Below are positions 37,521 through 50,900 of a stretch of 64,000 bases of DNA, one piece after another. How positions within the stretch are numbered: position 1 is the first letter of the stretch; every line of letters starts with the position of its first letter. The DNA comes from Dokdonella koreensis DS-123 (lineage in GTDB: Bacteria; Pseudomonadota; Gammaproteobacteria; Xanthomonadales; Rhodanobacteraceae), in assembly GCF_001632775.1 (NCBI RefSeq), contig NZ_CP015249.1:4072686-4136685 (forward strand), read 5' to 3'. Both the position numbers and the translations under genes were made by a program. The notes beneath the pieces were generated by a model. It was not told where the DNA came from, made no database searches, and saw only the letters and a program-made list of their open reading frames with translations.

Positions 37521-38222
37521 CTACGGGGTCATGTCGAACAGCAGCAGCTCGGCGTCGTCCGCCGCGCGCACGACCAGCTTCGCCGCATCGGTCCAGGCCG
37601 CGGCGTCGCCGGCGTTCAGCACCTCGCCGTCGACCTCGACCGACCCGCGCGCCACCTGCAGCCAGAGCTTGCGGCCGGCGGCCGGGACATGGCTCAGCTC
37701 GTGCGCGGCGGCGAGCCGCGTGGCGTACAGGTCCACGTCCTGGTGGACCTTCAGCGCGCCGTCGCGCGGCGTACCCGACGCGATCAGGCACCAGCGATCG
37801 GCGAGATCCGCCGCGTCGAAACGGTGCTGCTCGTAGCCGGGCGCCAGGCCCTGCCGCTCGGGCAGGATCCAGATCTGCAGGAAGTGCACCGGGTCGGTCG
37901 GCGAGGCGTTGAACTCCGAATGCACCACGCCGGTACCGGCGCTCATGCGCTGCAGCTCGCCGGGGCGGATCTGCGCACCGGTGCCGAGGCTGTCCTTGTG
38001 CTCGAGCGTGCCGTCCAGCACCCAGGAGAGGATCTCCATGTCGCGGTGCGGGTGTGCGCCGAAACCCTTGCCGGGCGCGACGCGGTCCTCGTTGATGACG
38101 CGCAGCGGGCCGAAGCCCATGTGCGCCGGATCGTGGTAGTCGCCGAACGAGAAGGTGTGACGGCTCTTGAGCCAGCCGAAATCGGCCAAGCCGCGATCGT
38201 TCGAATGACGGGTGGTGTGCAT
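37521..38222 (-). CDS. Pirin-family cupin (YhhW-like)
   Basis: A 233-residue pirin-type double cupin. His 57, His 59, His 101 and Glu 103 (GAHPHRDMEIL and VVHSEFN) are at the metal-binding positions of Escherichia coli YhhW, which has quercetin 2,3-dioxygenase activity in vitro. GGAGA lies 9 bases before ATG 38222. It is the first gene of the minus-strand operon and is divergent from the LysR gene, 159 bp away. It may detoxify electrophiles or phenolics (inference from family). Confidence 0.92.
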   Translation of the reverse strand: MHTTRHSNDRGLADFGWLKSRHTFSFGDYHDPAHMGFGPLRVINEDRVAPGKGFGAHPHRDMEILSWVLDGTLEHKDSLGTGAQIRPGELQRMSAGTGVVHSEFNASPTDPVHFLQIWILPERQGLAPGYEQHRFDAADLADRWCLIASGTPRDGALKVHQDVDLYATRLAAAHELSHVPAAGRKLWLQVARGSVEVDGEVLNAGDAAAWTDAAKLVVRAADDAELLLFDMTP

Positions 38223-38292
38223 GGCGGTGTCTCCGTTGCGTCGATGCGGCGCACTCTAGGCAGCGCCCGGCCGGGCGCCTAGCCGGCGAACC

Positions 38293-38320
38293 GCGAACGG
38301 CGCGTTCGCTATTCCCGAAC
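38293..38320. promoter_or_regulatory. Candidate LysR operator in the divergent intergenic region
   Basis: GCGAAC (38293-38298), 5 bp, GTTCGC (38304-38309) is a perfect inverted repeat. The same right arm then forms a second dyad with CGAAC at 38316-38320 (GTTCG, 7 bp, CGAAC), giving a T-N11-A (38306/38318) as in LysR boxes. It lies between the divergent LysR and pirin genes, where such sites are expected. Confidence 0.5.
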
Positions 38321-38381
38321 ACCACCTGGAGCCGTGCCGCTGGCGCGCCGGCATCCGCGGTTTCCGTGCTTCAATACCGCG

Positions 38382-39323
38382 ATGGACCCCGACTTCGGCG
38401 ACATCCGGGCCTTCATCCAGGTGGTCGACAGCGGCGGCGTCAACGCCGCGGCGACACGGATGAACGTCTCCAAATCGCAGCTCAGCGCGCGCGTCGCGCG
38501 GCTGGAAAGCACGCTGCAGGCCAAGCTGCTGCACCGCTCGCCGCGCGGCGTCGCCGTCACCGATGCCGGCCAGCGCTTCTACGAGCACATGCGCGAAGTG
38601 CTCGCACGCATGCAGCAGGCGGTCGACGAGGCCTCCGGCGAGGACGCCGGGTCGATCGCCGGCAGCCTGCGCGTGGCCGCACCGATGACGTTCGGCACCG
38701 CCTACCTCGGCCCGGTCCTGTACGACTTCATGCGCGAGCACCCGGCGCTGGAGCTGACGCTGGAACTGGACGACCGCTACGTCGACCTGCTGGCCGGCGG
38801 CTACGACCTCGGCGTGCGCATCGGCCGCCTCCACGATTCCTCGCTGATGGCGCGGCGCATCGCGCCGAGCCGGCGCGTGCTGGTCTGCAGCCCCGGCTAC
38901 GCGCATCACAACGGCACGCCGCAGGCGATCGACGACATCCAGCAGCACGACTGCATCTGCTACGGCAACGCGTCGGTGGCACCGTACTGGCAGTTCGCGC
39001 CGCGCGCGGACGGCGAGGCGCCGCGCCAGATCGTCGTGCGCGGCCGCACGCATCTCAACAACGGCGACAGCATGCGTGACGCGGCGATCGCGGGCCTGGG
39101 CATCGCCCTGCTGCCGCTGTTCATCGCCGCCCCGGCGCTGCGCGAAGGCACACTGATCGAGCTGCTGCCCGGCTCGCCGCCGACGGCGGACGCCATCTAC
39201 GCGGTCTATCCGCAGACGCGCTACGTCAGCCGCGCCGTGCGCGCGCTGATCGACCGGCTGGTGGCCGCGTTCGACGAGGGGCCGCCCTGGGAATCGCCGG
39301 CCGCGGAACCGCCCGCCTCCTGA
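38382..39323 (+). CDS. LysR-family regulator of the pirin/hydrolase operon
   Basis: A 313-residue LysR regulator. The winged helix-turn-helix is at about residues 5-65 (IRAFIQVVDSGGVNAAATRM, SKSQLSARVARLE). The periplasmic-binding-fold inducer domain follows from about 95 (GSLRVAAPMTFGTAYLGPVL). ATG 38382 is used: the usual LysR N-terminus starts there, and the in-frame ATG at 38334 adds an untypical leader. No SD is evident. It is divergently transcribed from the six-gene hydrolase operon, the classic arrangement for a LysR activator and its target. Inducer unknown, perhaps an aromatic compound. Confidence 0.93.
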   Translation: MDPDFGDIRAFIQVVDSGGVNAAATRMNVSKSQLSARVARLESTLQAKLLHRSPRGVAVTDAGQRFYEHMREVLARMQQAVDEASGEDAGSIAGSLRVAAPMTFGTAYLGPVLYDFMREHPALELTLELDDRYVDLLAGGYDLGVRIGRLHDSSLMARRIAPSRRVLVCSPGYAHHNGTPQAIDDIQQHDCICYGNASVAPYWQFAPRADGEAPRQIVVRGRTHLNNGDSMRDAAIAGLGIALLPLFIAAPALREGTLIELLPGSPPTADAIYAVYPQTRYVSRAVRALIDRLVAAFDEGPPWESPAAEPPAS

Positions 39324-39392
39324 GCCACGGCATGCCTGCCGGCTCGTGACGCACGGGGTCCGGACCGGCCGGGCGCGCCGGAACGCATGCCG

Positions 39393-42185
<2,793 letters not shown>

Positions 42186-42410
42186 CGCGCGTACGCGGCG
42201 GCGGGCAGCGACCCGCGATGGGCCGGCCACGCTGCGGCGGCACCCCGGGCAACACGGGCGTGTCTGGCATGACGGCAAGGCATGCCGCCGAGCATAGCAG
42301 CGCCGATCGACGCCGATGATCCGCGCGCGCGCGCCTTTGCGCGTTGGAGGATGAACGCGCCGCCGTCACCGGCGGCGGCACGGATCGGACCGACGATGCA
42401 GGAGGATGTG

Positions 42411-44201
42411 ATGAAGACACGGGCTGATGGACGCCGCCGCGCGGCCGCCGCGATCGGCGCCACGCTGGCCTGGGCGATGGCTGCCGCCCTGCCCGCCGCC
42501 CAGGCCTGCGAGGCCGGCGACGTGTGCGGCATCGATGGCGGCCCCGGCGGCCTTCCCGGCAGCGATCGCCACGCCGGCGGCGCGGGCGGCACACCCGGCA
42601 GCGTCAGCCCGGGCAATGCCGGCGGCGCGGGCGGCACGGCGGGCCTGGTGCCCGGCACGCCGGGCCAGCCGGGCATCGCCGGCGGCAATCCGTCGGCGCA
42701 GGTCCTGAGCGGCGGCGGGGGCGGCGGCAACAACACCAGCATGACGACCCTGCCGGGCACGCTGGCGCCGGGCGGCAGCGGCGGCGTCAACGGCGGCCAG
42801 GGCGGGACCGGCGGGGCCGGACCCAGTGTCGGCAGCGTCGGCCTGTTCGGCGGCGCCGGCGGGGGTGGCGGTGCCGGCGGCGGTCCGCGCAACGACGGCA
42901 TCGGCGGGGGTGGGGGCGGCGGCGGCAGTGGCAACGGGGGCGGCCAGGATGCGGGCGGCGGCGGTGGGGGCGGGGGCGGCGGCGGCGCACCCGGCGCCGT
43001 GATAACGGGGTCCTGGACCAACGAGGCCGGCCTCTACGGCGGCAACGGCGGACGCGGTGGCGACAACGCCGGCCGCCTCAGCGGGGGCGGCGGCGGTGGC
43101 GGGGGTGGTGTCGGCGCCTGGCTGGGCACCGGCGCGACGCTGACCAATACCGGCACGATCGTCGGCGGCACCGGCGGCGAGCGCGGCCTGGATACCTCGG
43201 TCTTCCGCGTGACGCACGGCGGCGGCGGCGGCGGCGGTGCCGGCGTCGTGATGGCCGGTGCGACCCTGGTCAACCGCGGTGCGATCGCCGGTGGCGACGG
43301 CGGCGCGGGCGACCGCCTCGACATCAGCGGCCGCGGCGGCACGGGCGTGACCGGCACCGGCGCTGCGACGGTGGTCACGTCGGGCCACATCGGCGGCGGC
43401 TTGCAGTACGCGCCCGCGGTGCAGCCGCCGGCGCCCGCGATCGAGTTCCTCGGCGGCGGCAACCGCCTGGTGATCGAGCCGGGCGCCCGCTTTGCCGGCA
43501 CGGTGATCGCGCTGTCGAGCACCGGCCAGGCCGCCGACGTCCTCGCCCTCGGCGGCGCGACGGGCGGCACCCTGGACCTGGCGCAGCTGAGCGCGGCCGA
43601 CGTGCGCAGCGCGGCGGCCTACCAGGGCTTCGGCGCCTACCGCAAGATCGATGGCGGGACCTGGACCCTGGTCGGCAGCGGCCTTGCCGCGGCCTGGGGC
43701 GCGCCACAGCACTGGACGATCGACGCCGGCACCCTGGTGGCCAACGGAAGCCCGGCGGCTACCGGACCGGGCGCCGTGGGGTCGGTGCGGGTGCAGGCCG
43801 GCGCCGCGCTGGCCGGCAACGGGACGGTCCATTCGACCGACGTCGCCCACGGCGGCACGCTGGCGCCGGGTGATGCCGCCCTGCCCTACGGCACGCTCGC
43901 CGTGCGCGGCGATGTCGGGCTGCAGCCGGGCTCGACGCTGGCGATCCGCAGCGCGACCGGCAGCACCTGCTCTGGCCTGGACGCGACCGGCACGCTGGCC
44001 CTCGGCGGCACGCTGCGCGTCAGCTTCGACGCCACGCCGGCCCTGGGTACCTCGTGCACGATCGCGGTCGCCGGCAACGTCACCGGCGCCTTCGCGAAGG
44101 TCGTGGCGGCGCCGTCGGTCGGCCTGGTCACCTACCATCCCCAGCGCGTGACGTTCACCGTCATCGGCGACGACCGGCTGTTCGCGGACGACTTCGAGTG
44201 A
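42411..44201 (+). CDS. Secreted glycine-rich protein with FxxxF tail
   Basis: A 596-residue exported protein. ATG 42411 follows GGAGGA and opens a signal peptide ending AAQACE. Residues about 40-320 are very Gly-rich (runs of GGGG and GGAGG). Residues about 200-595 carry autotransporter-passenger-like repeats (LTNTGTIVGGTGG, LVNRGAIAGGDGG) and beta-helix-like segments (AGTLVANGSPAAT, AGAALAGNGTVHS). It ends DDRLFADDFE, so it lacks a beta-barrel translocator. The gene lies between and opposite to the kinase and sigma factor genes. Probably a surface or biofilm-matrix protein (inference). The polyglycine coding is low-complexity and could be slippage-prone. Confidence 0.8.
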   Translation: MKTRADGRRRAAAAIGATLAWAMAAALPAAQACEAGDVCGIDGGPGGLPGSDRHAGGAGGTPGSVSPGNAGGAGGTAGLVPGTPGQPGIAGGNPSAQVLSGGGGGGNNTSMTTLPGTLAPGGSGGVNGGQGGTGGAGPSVGSVGLFGGAGGGGGAGGGPRNDGIGGGGGGGGSGNGGGQDAGGGGGGGGGGGAPGAVITGSWTNEAGLYGGNGGRGGDNAGRLSGGGGGGGGGVGAWLGTGATLTNTGTIVGGTGGERGLDTSVFRVTHGGGGGGGAGVVMAGATLVNRGAIAGGDGGAGDRLDISGRGGTGVTGTGAATVVTSGHIGGGLQYAPAVQPPAPAIEFLGGGNRLVIEPGARFAGTVIALSSTGQAADVLALGGATGGTLDLAQLSAADVRSAAAYQGFGAYRKIDGGTWTLVGSGLAAAWGAPQHWTIDAGTLVANGSPAATGPGAVGSVRVQAGAALAGNGTVHSTDVAHGGTLAPGDAALPYGTLAVRGDVGLQPGSTLAIRSATGSTCSGLDATGTLALGGTLRVSFDATPALGTSCTIAVAGNVTGAFAKVVAAPSVGLVTYHPQRVTFTVIGDDRLFADDFE

Positions 44202-44225
44202 GGCGCCGGCCCTGCCCGCTCGCGG

Positions 44226-44786
44226 TCAGGCCAGCTCGCGCTGCAGCCACGCGCGCGCCATGCGCCAGTCGCGCACCACGGTCGGCCGGGCGATGGCGAG
44301 CACCTCGGCGATCTCCTCCAGTTCCAGCCCGGCGAAGAACTTGAGGTCGACCACGCGGGCCTGGCGTGGGCTGAGCTGCGCCAGGCGATCGAGCACGGCA
44401 TCGAGGCCGATCAGGTCGGCCTGGGCCGCCGGCAGGTCGATCTCCTCGATCGCCAGCCGCTGGTCGGGATGCGGCCGCTTGTCGGCCTGGCGACGCCGCG
44501 CGTAGTCGACCAGCACGCGCCGCATCGCCTGCGCGGCGAGCCCGACGAGCTGGGCCCGGTTGGCCGGATCGACCTGCCGCTGGCCGAGCAGGCGCAGGCA
44601 GGCCTCGTTGACCAGGGCGGTGGTCTGCAGGGTATGGCCGTGACGCTCGCCGCGCAGCGCACGCGCCGCCAGGGCCTTGAGCTCGGCATAGACGATCGGC
44701 GTGATGCGCTCGGCCGCAGCCGGCTCGCCGGCGCCGCAGCGGGCGAGCAGATCGGCCATCGCGTCGGCAGCGGAAGATTCGGACAT
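44226..44786 (-). CDS. ECF-type RNA polymerase sigma factor
   Basis: A 186-residue sigma-70-like protein of the ECF group. Region 2 is about 10-85 (LKALAARALRGERHGHTLQT, NRAQLVGLAAQAMRRVLVDY). Region 4 is about 125-185 (LSPRQARVVDLKFFAGLELE, EIAEVLAIARPTVVRDWRMA). The wording of region 4 matches the sigma subgroup usually found with TPR Ser/Thr kinases. ATG 44786 has only a weak SD; upstream in-frame starts add unrelated residues. No anti-sigma gene is adjacent; in this subgroup a kinase is thought to take that role. It is convergent with the glycine-rich protein gene, 24 bp between stops. Confidence 0.9.
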   Translation of the reverse strand: MSESSAADAMADLLARCGAGEPAAAERITPIVYAELKALAARALRGERHGHTLQTTALVNEACLRLLGQRQVDPANRAQLVGLAAQAMRRVLVDYARRRQADKRPHPDQRLAIEEIDLPAAQADLIGLDAVLDRLAQLSPRQARVVDLKFFAGLELEEIAEVLAIARPTVVRDWRMARAWLQRELA

Positions 44787-44926
44787 CGGAACCCGGACTC
44801 GGCCGGCATCGGCACGGCGCGAGGCAGCATAGCAACGATCCCCGCCGGCCAGCACCGGCCACCGGCCGGCCGGGCCGGTCACCGTGCGCGCCGCCGCTGC
44901 CGTCGCGCCCGCCCTGTCCGCTACGA

Positions 44927-44955
44927 TTGAACTATAAGTTTCACTAACATGAAAT
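44927..44955 (+). promoter_or_regulatory. Candidate promoter of the third winged-helix regulator
   Basis: TTGAAC (44927-44932), 17-bp spacer, TGAAAT (44950-44955). Both are partial matches, but they stand in the only AT-rich patch (CTATAAGTTTCACTAAC) of this divergent intergenic region. Confidence 0.4.
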
Positions 44956-45040
44956 CGATACTTGCATCGACAAACCGATCGCGGCACAGTGCCCTCGGGA
45001 CCGCCGGCAACCTCCCGTTCGCCGCGACGCAAGGCTCCCG

Positions 45041-47476
45041 ATGGTCATGGAAACGATCCGATTTCGCGACTACCAGATCGACACCGCGCTGCGCGAACTG
45101 TGGCATCGCGGCGAACGCGTGGCGCTGACGCCGCGCGCATTCGATTGCCTGGCCTACCTGATCGAACAGCGCGGACGCGCGATCGGCCGCGACGAGCTGA
45201 TCGCCGCGGTCTGGGGGCGGGTGGACGCCACCGACAACCTGGTCGACCAGATCATCCTGCGCTGCCGCCGGGCCATCGGCGACACCGGCCCGGAACGCTA
45301 CGCCATCCGCACGATTCCGCGATTCGGCTATGCCTGGATCGCCGACGTGACCGCCACGCCGGCGCCAGCGCCTTCCCGCCGGGCCGCCGCGCGACCGGCC
45401 GGCCGGGTCCACCCGCTGGCCGGGCGCCTGCGCGCGCGATGGTCGCAGGTCCGCGAGCGGGCAGGCCGGTCGATGCGGCGCGCGGCCCGCTGGACCGGCG
45501 ATGCCCACGCGTGGCGGCACTGGCGGGCGGCCGCGGTGGCGACGCTCGGCCTGCTGGTCGGCAGCGGCACACCGGTGTCGCGACCGCCGCCCGTGCCTGC
45601 GCCCGAACCCAAGGCGATCGTGCTGCCGGTGCAGCTGGCGCCCGGCCAGGGCCAGGCCTGGATGCGCCTGGGCCTGATGGACGCGATCGCCGAGCGCCTG
45701 CGCGATGCCGGCTTGCCGGTGCTGCCGAGCGACAACGTCGTCGCCCTGGTGCGCCGCTTCGATGCGGATGCCGCCACCGAGGACGTCGTCGCGGCGGCGC
45801 TGGCGGCGGCTACGGCGCCGGCCTGGATCTTCGGCGTGCGTGCCGAGGCAGTGGAGACCGGATGGCAGGTGCGCCTGCACGGCCTGTATGGACCCTCGCC
45901 GATGCCCACCGGCCTCGGCAGCGCAGCCGATCCGCTGGCGGCGGCCTACCTCGCCGCCGATGATCTCGCGCGCCGGCTCGACCTGACACCGGCCGGCGGC
46001 GATGCCGGTGCCGAGGCGCACGACCGCGCGCGCCTGCTGCAGCAGGTCAAGGCGGCCGCCTGGGCCGAGCAGCACGACCAGGCGCGCGTGCTGCTGCAGG
46101 CCGCCGCCGCGCGCCACGGCGCGGCACTGGACGTGCGCTACTGGCTGGCCGAGATCGATCACCTGGCCGGCCACGTGCACAAGGCGCAGGCGGCGTTCCG
46201 CGCACTGCTGGAAGAACCCCGCCTCGCGCAGGACGCGGTGCTGCAGGCCAAGGTGCACCACGGCCTGGGCTACACCTGCCTGCGCCTGGCCGATTTCCAG
46301 GCCGCGGCCGTCCAGTTCGACCAGGCCGTGCGTGGGCTCGCCGGTGCCGCCACCGGCGAGGCGCGCAACCAGCTCGGCATCGCGCTGAACGGACGCGGGC
46401 TCGCGCGCAGCTGGCTGCGGCGCTTCGACGAGGCCGAGGACGACTACGCCCGCGCCCGCGTCGCGCTCGAAAGCAGCGGCGACCAGCTGGCGCTGGCCCA
46501 GCTCGACAACAATGTCGGCGCGCTGCACGAACTGCGCGGGCGCCCGGCCGAGGCGCTGCCGTACTTCCACCGCGCCGCCGAGCGCGCTGCGGCCTTCCAG
46601 GCGCTGCAGCCGGAGCTCGGCGCCCGCATCAACATCGCCGGCAGCCTGCTCGGCCTGCTCGAACCCGCCGCCGCGCTGGCGCAGGATGCGCGGATCGCCG
46701 CCCTGCTCGACCGCGTCACCCATCCGGGCACGCGCGAGCTGGTCAACGCCAACCGCGTGCAGGTATTGACCGCCAACGGCCGCCTGCACGACGCAGCCGC
46801 GTTGCTGCAGCAACTGCGCGACGCACCGGCCGAAGGCCGCAGCGAGGCACTGGACGCATGGATGCAGATCGTCGCCGCGGCGCACGCGCTTGAATCGGGC
46901 CAGCCCGCCCGGGCCGCGGAGCTGGCGGCCTCCGCCCTGACCGACGCGCTGCGGACCACCGCGCCGCACCAGTTCGTCTGGGGCCAGTACGTGGCGTTCA
47001 CCGCGGAGCGCCGCCAGGGCCATCTCGCCGCGGCGGCGGCCATTGCGGATACCGTGTCGCGGCGGGCGCACGCACCCGATGACGTGCCGGAGGTGATCGT
47101 GCTGTCTGCGCTGATGCAGGCCGAGCAGGCGGTGTTGCACGGCGATGATGCCGCCGCCGAGGCGGCATTCCGGCAGGCCCTCGACCAGGCCGAGCATCCG
47201 CGCGCGCCGGCGCTGATCCTGCGCGTGTCCGCGGCCCATGCCGGGTACCTGATCGACCGGGGCCGGCTCGACGAGGCCGTCGCAGCCGCCGGCCGCAGTG
47301 CCGGCTGGGCCTTGCAGAGCTACGAGGCGGCCCTGCTGCAGCTGCGTGTCTACCACGCATTGGCCGATGCCGGCGCCTGGCAGGTGGCGCGGGTGCGGAC
47401 CGAGGTGCTGGCCGGCGAGCGCGAGATCCCGCCCGAGCTGCTGGCGCTGCCGCGCCACGCGATCGCCAGCCGCTAA
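45041..47476 (+). CDS. Winged-helix DNA-binding, TM-anchored TPR regulator
   Basis: An 811-residue one-component regulator. The winged helix is residues 4-103 (IRFRDYQIDTALRELWHRGE to RTIPRFGYAWIAD). A basic linker runs to about 155, then a weak TM at about 161-180. WMRLGLMDAIAERLRDAGL and PSDNVVALVRR start the periplasmic part, followed by TPR-like helices and LLQLRVYHALADAGAW ... LAGEREIPPELL. ATG 45041 or ATG 45047 could start. The next gene downstream, after 479 bp, is a 2104-residue S8 protease with an FxxxF tail. It is divergent from the ECF sigma factor gene. Confidence 0.92.
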   Translation: MVMETIRFRDYQIDTALRELWHRGERVALTPRAFDCLAYLIEQRGRAIGRDELIAAVWGRVDATDNLVDQIILRCRRAIGDTGPERYAIRTIPRFGYAWIADVTATPAPAPSRRAAARPAGRVHPLAGRLRARWSQVRERAGRSMRRAARWTGDAHAWRHWRAAAVATLGLLVGSGTPVSRPPPVPAPEPKAIVLPVQLAPGQGQAWMRLGLMDAIAERLRDAGLPVLPSDNVVALVRRFDADAATEDVVAAALAAATAPAWIFGVRAEAVETGWQVRLHGLYGPSPMPTGLGSAADPLAAAYLAADDLARRLDLTPAGGDAGAEAHDRARLLQQVKAAAWAEQHDQARVLLQAAAARHGAALDVRYWLAEIDHLAGHVHKAQAAFRALLEEPRLAQDAVLQAKVHHGLGYTCLRLADFQAAAVQFDQAVRGLAGAATGEARNQLGIALNGRGLARSWLRRFDEAEDDYARARVALESSGDQLALAQLDNNVGALHELRGRPAEALPYFHRAAERAAAFQALQPELGARINIAGSLLGLLEPAAALAQDARIAALLDRVTHPGTRELVNANRVQVLTANGRLHDAAALLQQLRDAPAEGRSEALDAWMQIVAAAHALESGQPARAAELAASALTDALRTTAPHQFVWGQYVAFTAERRQGHLAAAAAIADTVSRRAHAPDDVPEVIVLSALMQAEQAVLHGDDAAAEAAFRQALDQAEHPRAPALILRVSAAHAGYLIDRGRLDEAVAAAGRSAGWALQSYEAALLQLRVYHALADAGAWQVARVRTEVLAGEREIPPELLALPRHAIASR

Positions 47477-47955
47477 CGCGGACCGCGCCGCCGCGCTCCG
47501 CGGCAGCGCTCGACCAAGCTGACCCGCCGCACGTCCCGCGCACGCCGGGGTTGGAACCGTGCCCGCGCGATGGCCGGCATCGCGCAACCGGCGGCCACAT
47601 GGCCGCCATCGCGGTGCACCACCAGCGCGCCCGCAGCCGCACTGACGCAGCGCGTCGCCGGCCGGCGGCCCGCATCCACCCCCGCTGCCACGGTTCGTTG
47701 CGTCGCCCGTCCGCGCGCAGCAACCGGCGCCGGTGCCCTGCGATCGACGCAGGCGTGCGCCGGAACCTGCACATCCCGCGTTCAGATCGGACGTTCAGGC
47801 CTTTCAAAGCAGTCGCTAAGCCAACCGACATGAGCCCCAGGCGGGCGGCGGGCATCAAGCCAGTCGCTGCGCCGCGATCCGTCGCGCATCCATGCCCCGC
47901 GACGCGGGACGGGTCCGGCGCAGCGCCTGCTCTTTCTCCACGCCTGGGATTTCGC
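47477..47955. other. 479-bp intergenic region with a short direct repeat
   Basis: Between the regulator and the S8 protease. CGTTCAG occurs twice, at 47779-47785 and 47792-47798 (13-bp period), about 160 bp before the protease start. The longer upstream in-frame extension of the protease ORF through this region is Arg/Pro-rich and not protein-like. No small gene recognised. Confidence 0.45.
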
Positions 47956-50900
47956 ATGAACGATTCGAACTGGAACACACGTGCCGGCCGAAGGCACGGA
48001 TGGCTGCCGAGGTGCCTGCTGGCCGCGCTGGCCGCCCTCGGCGGAGGACCGGCCCTCACGGCCGCTGCCACCATCGACCCGCAGCTGGCCGAAACGCTCG
48101 GCCGGGATGAGCCGACCGACTTCTTCGTCGTCCTGGCCGAGCCGGCCGGCCTGGCTTCGGCCGACCAGCGCCAGGGCAAGGCGGCCAAGGGACGTTTCGT
48201 GCTCGACACGCTCCGGCAGCACGCCGACGCGACACAGCGCACCGTGCGGGCCGAGCTCGATGCCGACGGCATCGGCTACCGATCGTTCTACATCGCCAAT
48301 GCGATCTACGTGGCGCAGGGCGACCGCCCGCTGGTCGAGCGACTGGCCGCCCGGCCGGACGTGGCGGCGATCGTGCCGAACCGCAGCATCCGGCTCGACC
48401 CGCCGGAGCCCGGCGACGACGAACCGGCTGCAACCTCGCAGGCGATCGAATCGAGCCTGCGCTTCATCCGGGCCGACCAGGCCTGGGCGCTGGGCGTCGA
48501 AGGCGACGGTCTCGTGATCGGCGGCAGCGACACCGGCCTGCAGTGGGACCATCCGGCGATCATCAACCAGTATCGCGGCTGGGACGGTATCCGCGCGGAT
48601 CACAATCATCACTGGTGGGATGCGACCGGCCAGTATCCGGCCGCACCCGGCGATGGTCACGGTCACGGCACCCATACCACCGGCACCCTGGTCGGCGACG
48701 ACCGCGGCATCCATCGCATCGGCGTTGCGCCGCGGGCCCGCACGATCCACTGCAAGAACATGACCGACGCAGGCCAGGGCAACGACCTCAGCTTCCTGAC
48801 CTGCTTCGAGTTCATGCTGGCACCGTGGAACCTGGCCGGCGACGATCCGCGGCCGGAGCTGGCGCCGGACGTCGTCAACAACTCCTGGGGTTACATCGGC
48901 GGCAACCGTCCGGTGTTCCGCCAGGCCGTCACCGCGCTACGGGCGGCCGGCATCCTGGTCGAGGTCTCGGCCGGCAACGAAGGACCCGGCTGCCGCACGC
49001 TGGGCTCGCCCGGTGACTATCCGGACGTGCTCACCACCGGCTCGGTCGGCCTGGGCGCCGGCATACCGGGCCTGCTGACGGCTCGCAGCAGCCGCGGCCC
49101 CTCGACCCTGCAGCCCGGTGCGTACAAGCCCGGCATCATGGCGCCCGGCGAAGCAATCCGCTCGGCGGTCCCGGGCGACACCTATGCGCGCTGGAGCGGC
49201 ACCAGCATGGCCGGCCCGCACGTCAGCGCGACGGTCGGCCTGATGTGGCAGGCGAACCCGGCGTTGCGCGGCGACGTCGCCCTGACCGAACAGCTGATCT
49301 ACGCCACCGCCGTGCCGCTGACCGGCCAGACCGGTTCCAACTGCGGCGGCGACTATACCGACGGGCCGAACAACGACTGGGGTCACGGCACGCTCGACGC
49401 GCTGGCCGCGGTACAGGCCGCCATCGCCCTCGGAGGCGCCACCGGCACCCTGCAGGGCACGGTCGCCGACGCCGGTTCGGGCATGCCGCTCGCCGACGCG
49501 TCGGTCACGGTCGGCCCCTTCGTCGTGCGCACCGACGCGGCCGGGGCCTACCGGCTGACGCCCGTCGCCGGCGTGTACGCGGCCACCGCCGCACGCACCG
49601 GCTACGCGCCGCAGACCGTCACCGGCACGGCGGTGACCGCCGACGGCACGACCACGCTCGACTTCGTCCTCGATGGCGCGCAGCTGGTGGCCAGCCCGGC
49701 ATCGATCGAACAGACCGTCGCACCGGGCACCGTGTTCACGCGGCGTCTCACGCTGACCAACCCGGGTCCCGCACCGGCCGAGTTCGCGATCCGCATCGAC
49801 GGCCACGGCGCCGCGCCGCTACGTGGCGTGTCGATCCCGCGCTTCACCGGCACGCTCGCCCCGTCCGGCGAGGCGCCGTCGGCCGGCGCGCCGCTGCCCG
49901 GCACCCGCCCCGCGGCCGCAGCCACCGAGGCGGTGTACGCCTGGCCGCTGACCGGCGCGCGCGCCTTCGCGCTGAACGTCTATCCGCAGCAACGGCTGGT
50001 GCAGATCCCCGACGTCGACCGGCCCGATCGGTGGAACGTCGTCGCCGCCCTGAGCGGCGCGCCGTACACCGGCGATTTCCGTGGCCGCGACTTCACGCGG
50101 CTCTACACGCTCGACCACTACGACAACGTGCTGCGCACCGTCGATGTCGCCACGGGCGCGCACGCCGCCATCGGTGTGGCCACGCCGCTCGGCAACTGGA
50201 CCGGCCTTTCCAGCACGCCGGACGGCCGGCTCTACGCGGTGGCTACCGGCATGGGGCCGAACGGCACCGAGTCCACGCTGTACACGATCGACCCGGCCAC
50301 TGCCGTGCCGACGCGAATCGGCAGCACGCGGGCCGCGCCGCTGATCATCGACATCGCGTTCGCGCCCGACGGCACGCTCTATGCGATCGACATCGTCACC
50401 GACAGCCTCTACACGCTGGACCCCACGACCGCCGAGGCGACCCGCATCGGTTCGCTCGGCATCGACGCGAACTACGCCCAGAGCATCGCCTTCCACCATG
50501 CGAGCGGCCTGCTGTTCTGGGCGGCCTACGGCAATGGCGGCCAGTTGCGCGTGATCGACACGGCGACCGGTGCCAGCGCACCGGTCGGCGCCTTCCCGGA
50601 GGATGTGCAGGTCGGCGTGCTGGCGTTCGAGAACGACGGCGCCGGTCCCTGGGTGAGTGCTGATCCGCATGCGGGCAGCGTTCCGGCCGGCGGCACCGTG
50701 CAGGTCGAGCTGCGGCTGGACGCGACGATCGTGGCGCCACCCGGCCCCTACACCGCGACTTTGAACCTGGTCGGCGCGTTCGCCCAGGGACCCGCGCCGG
50801 TCCCGTTGACGATGCAGATCGGCTGCGCCACCTGTGGCCACGCCGCCGGCCGCGTGACCGATGCCCGCCGGGGCTTCCCGGTGACGGGCGCGTCGGTCCG

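Noticed and set aside
42500-43300. Resemblance to mycobacterial PE_PGRS proteins
   Set aside because: Only glycine richness is shared; there is a normal signal peptide and no PE domain.
47551-47955. 135-residue N-terminal extension of the S8 protease
   Set aside because: Arg/Pro-rich and would place the signal peptide internally; ATG 47956 is the natural start.
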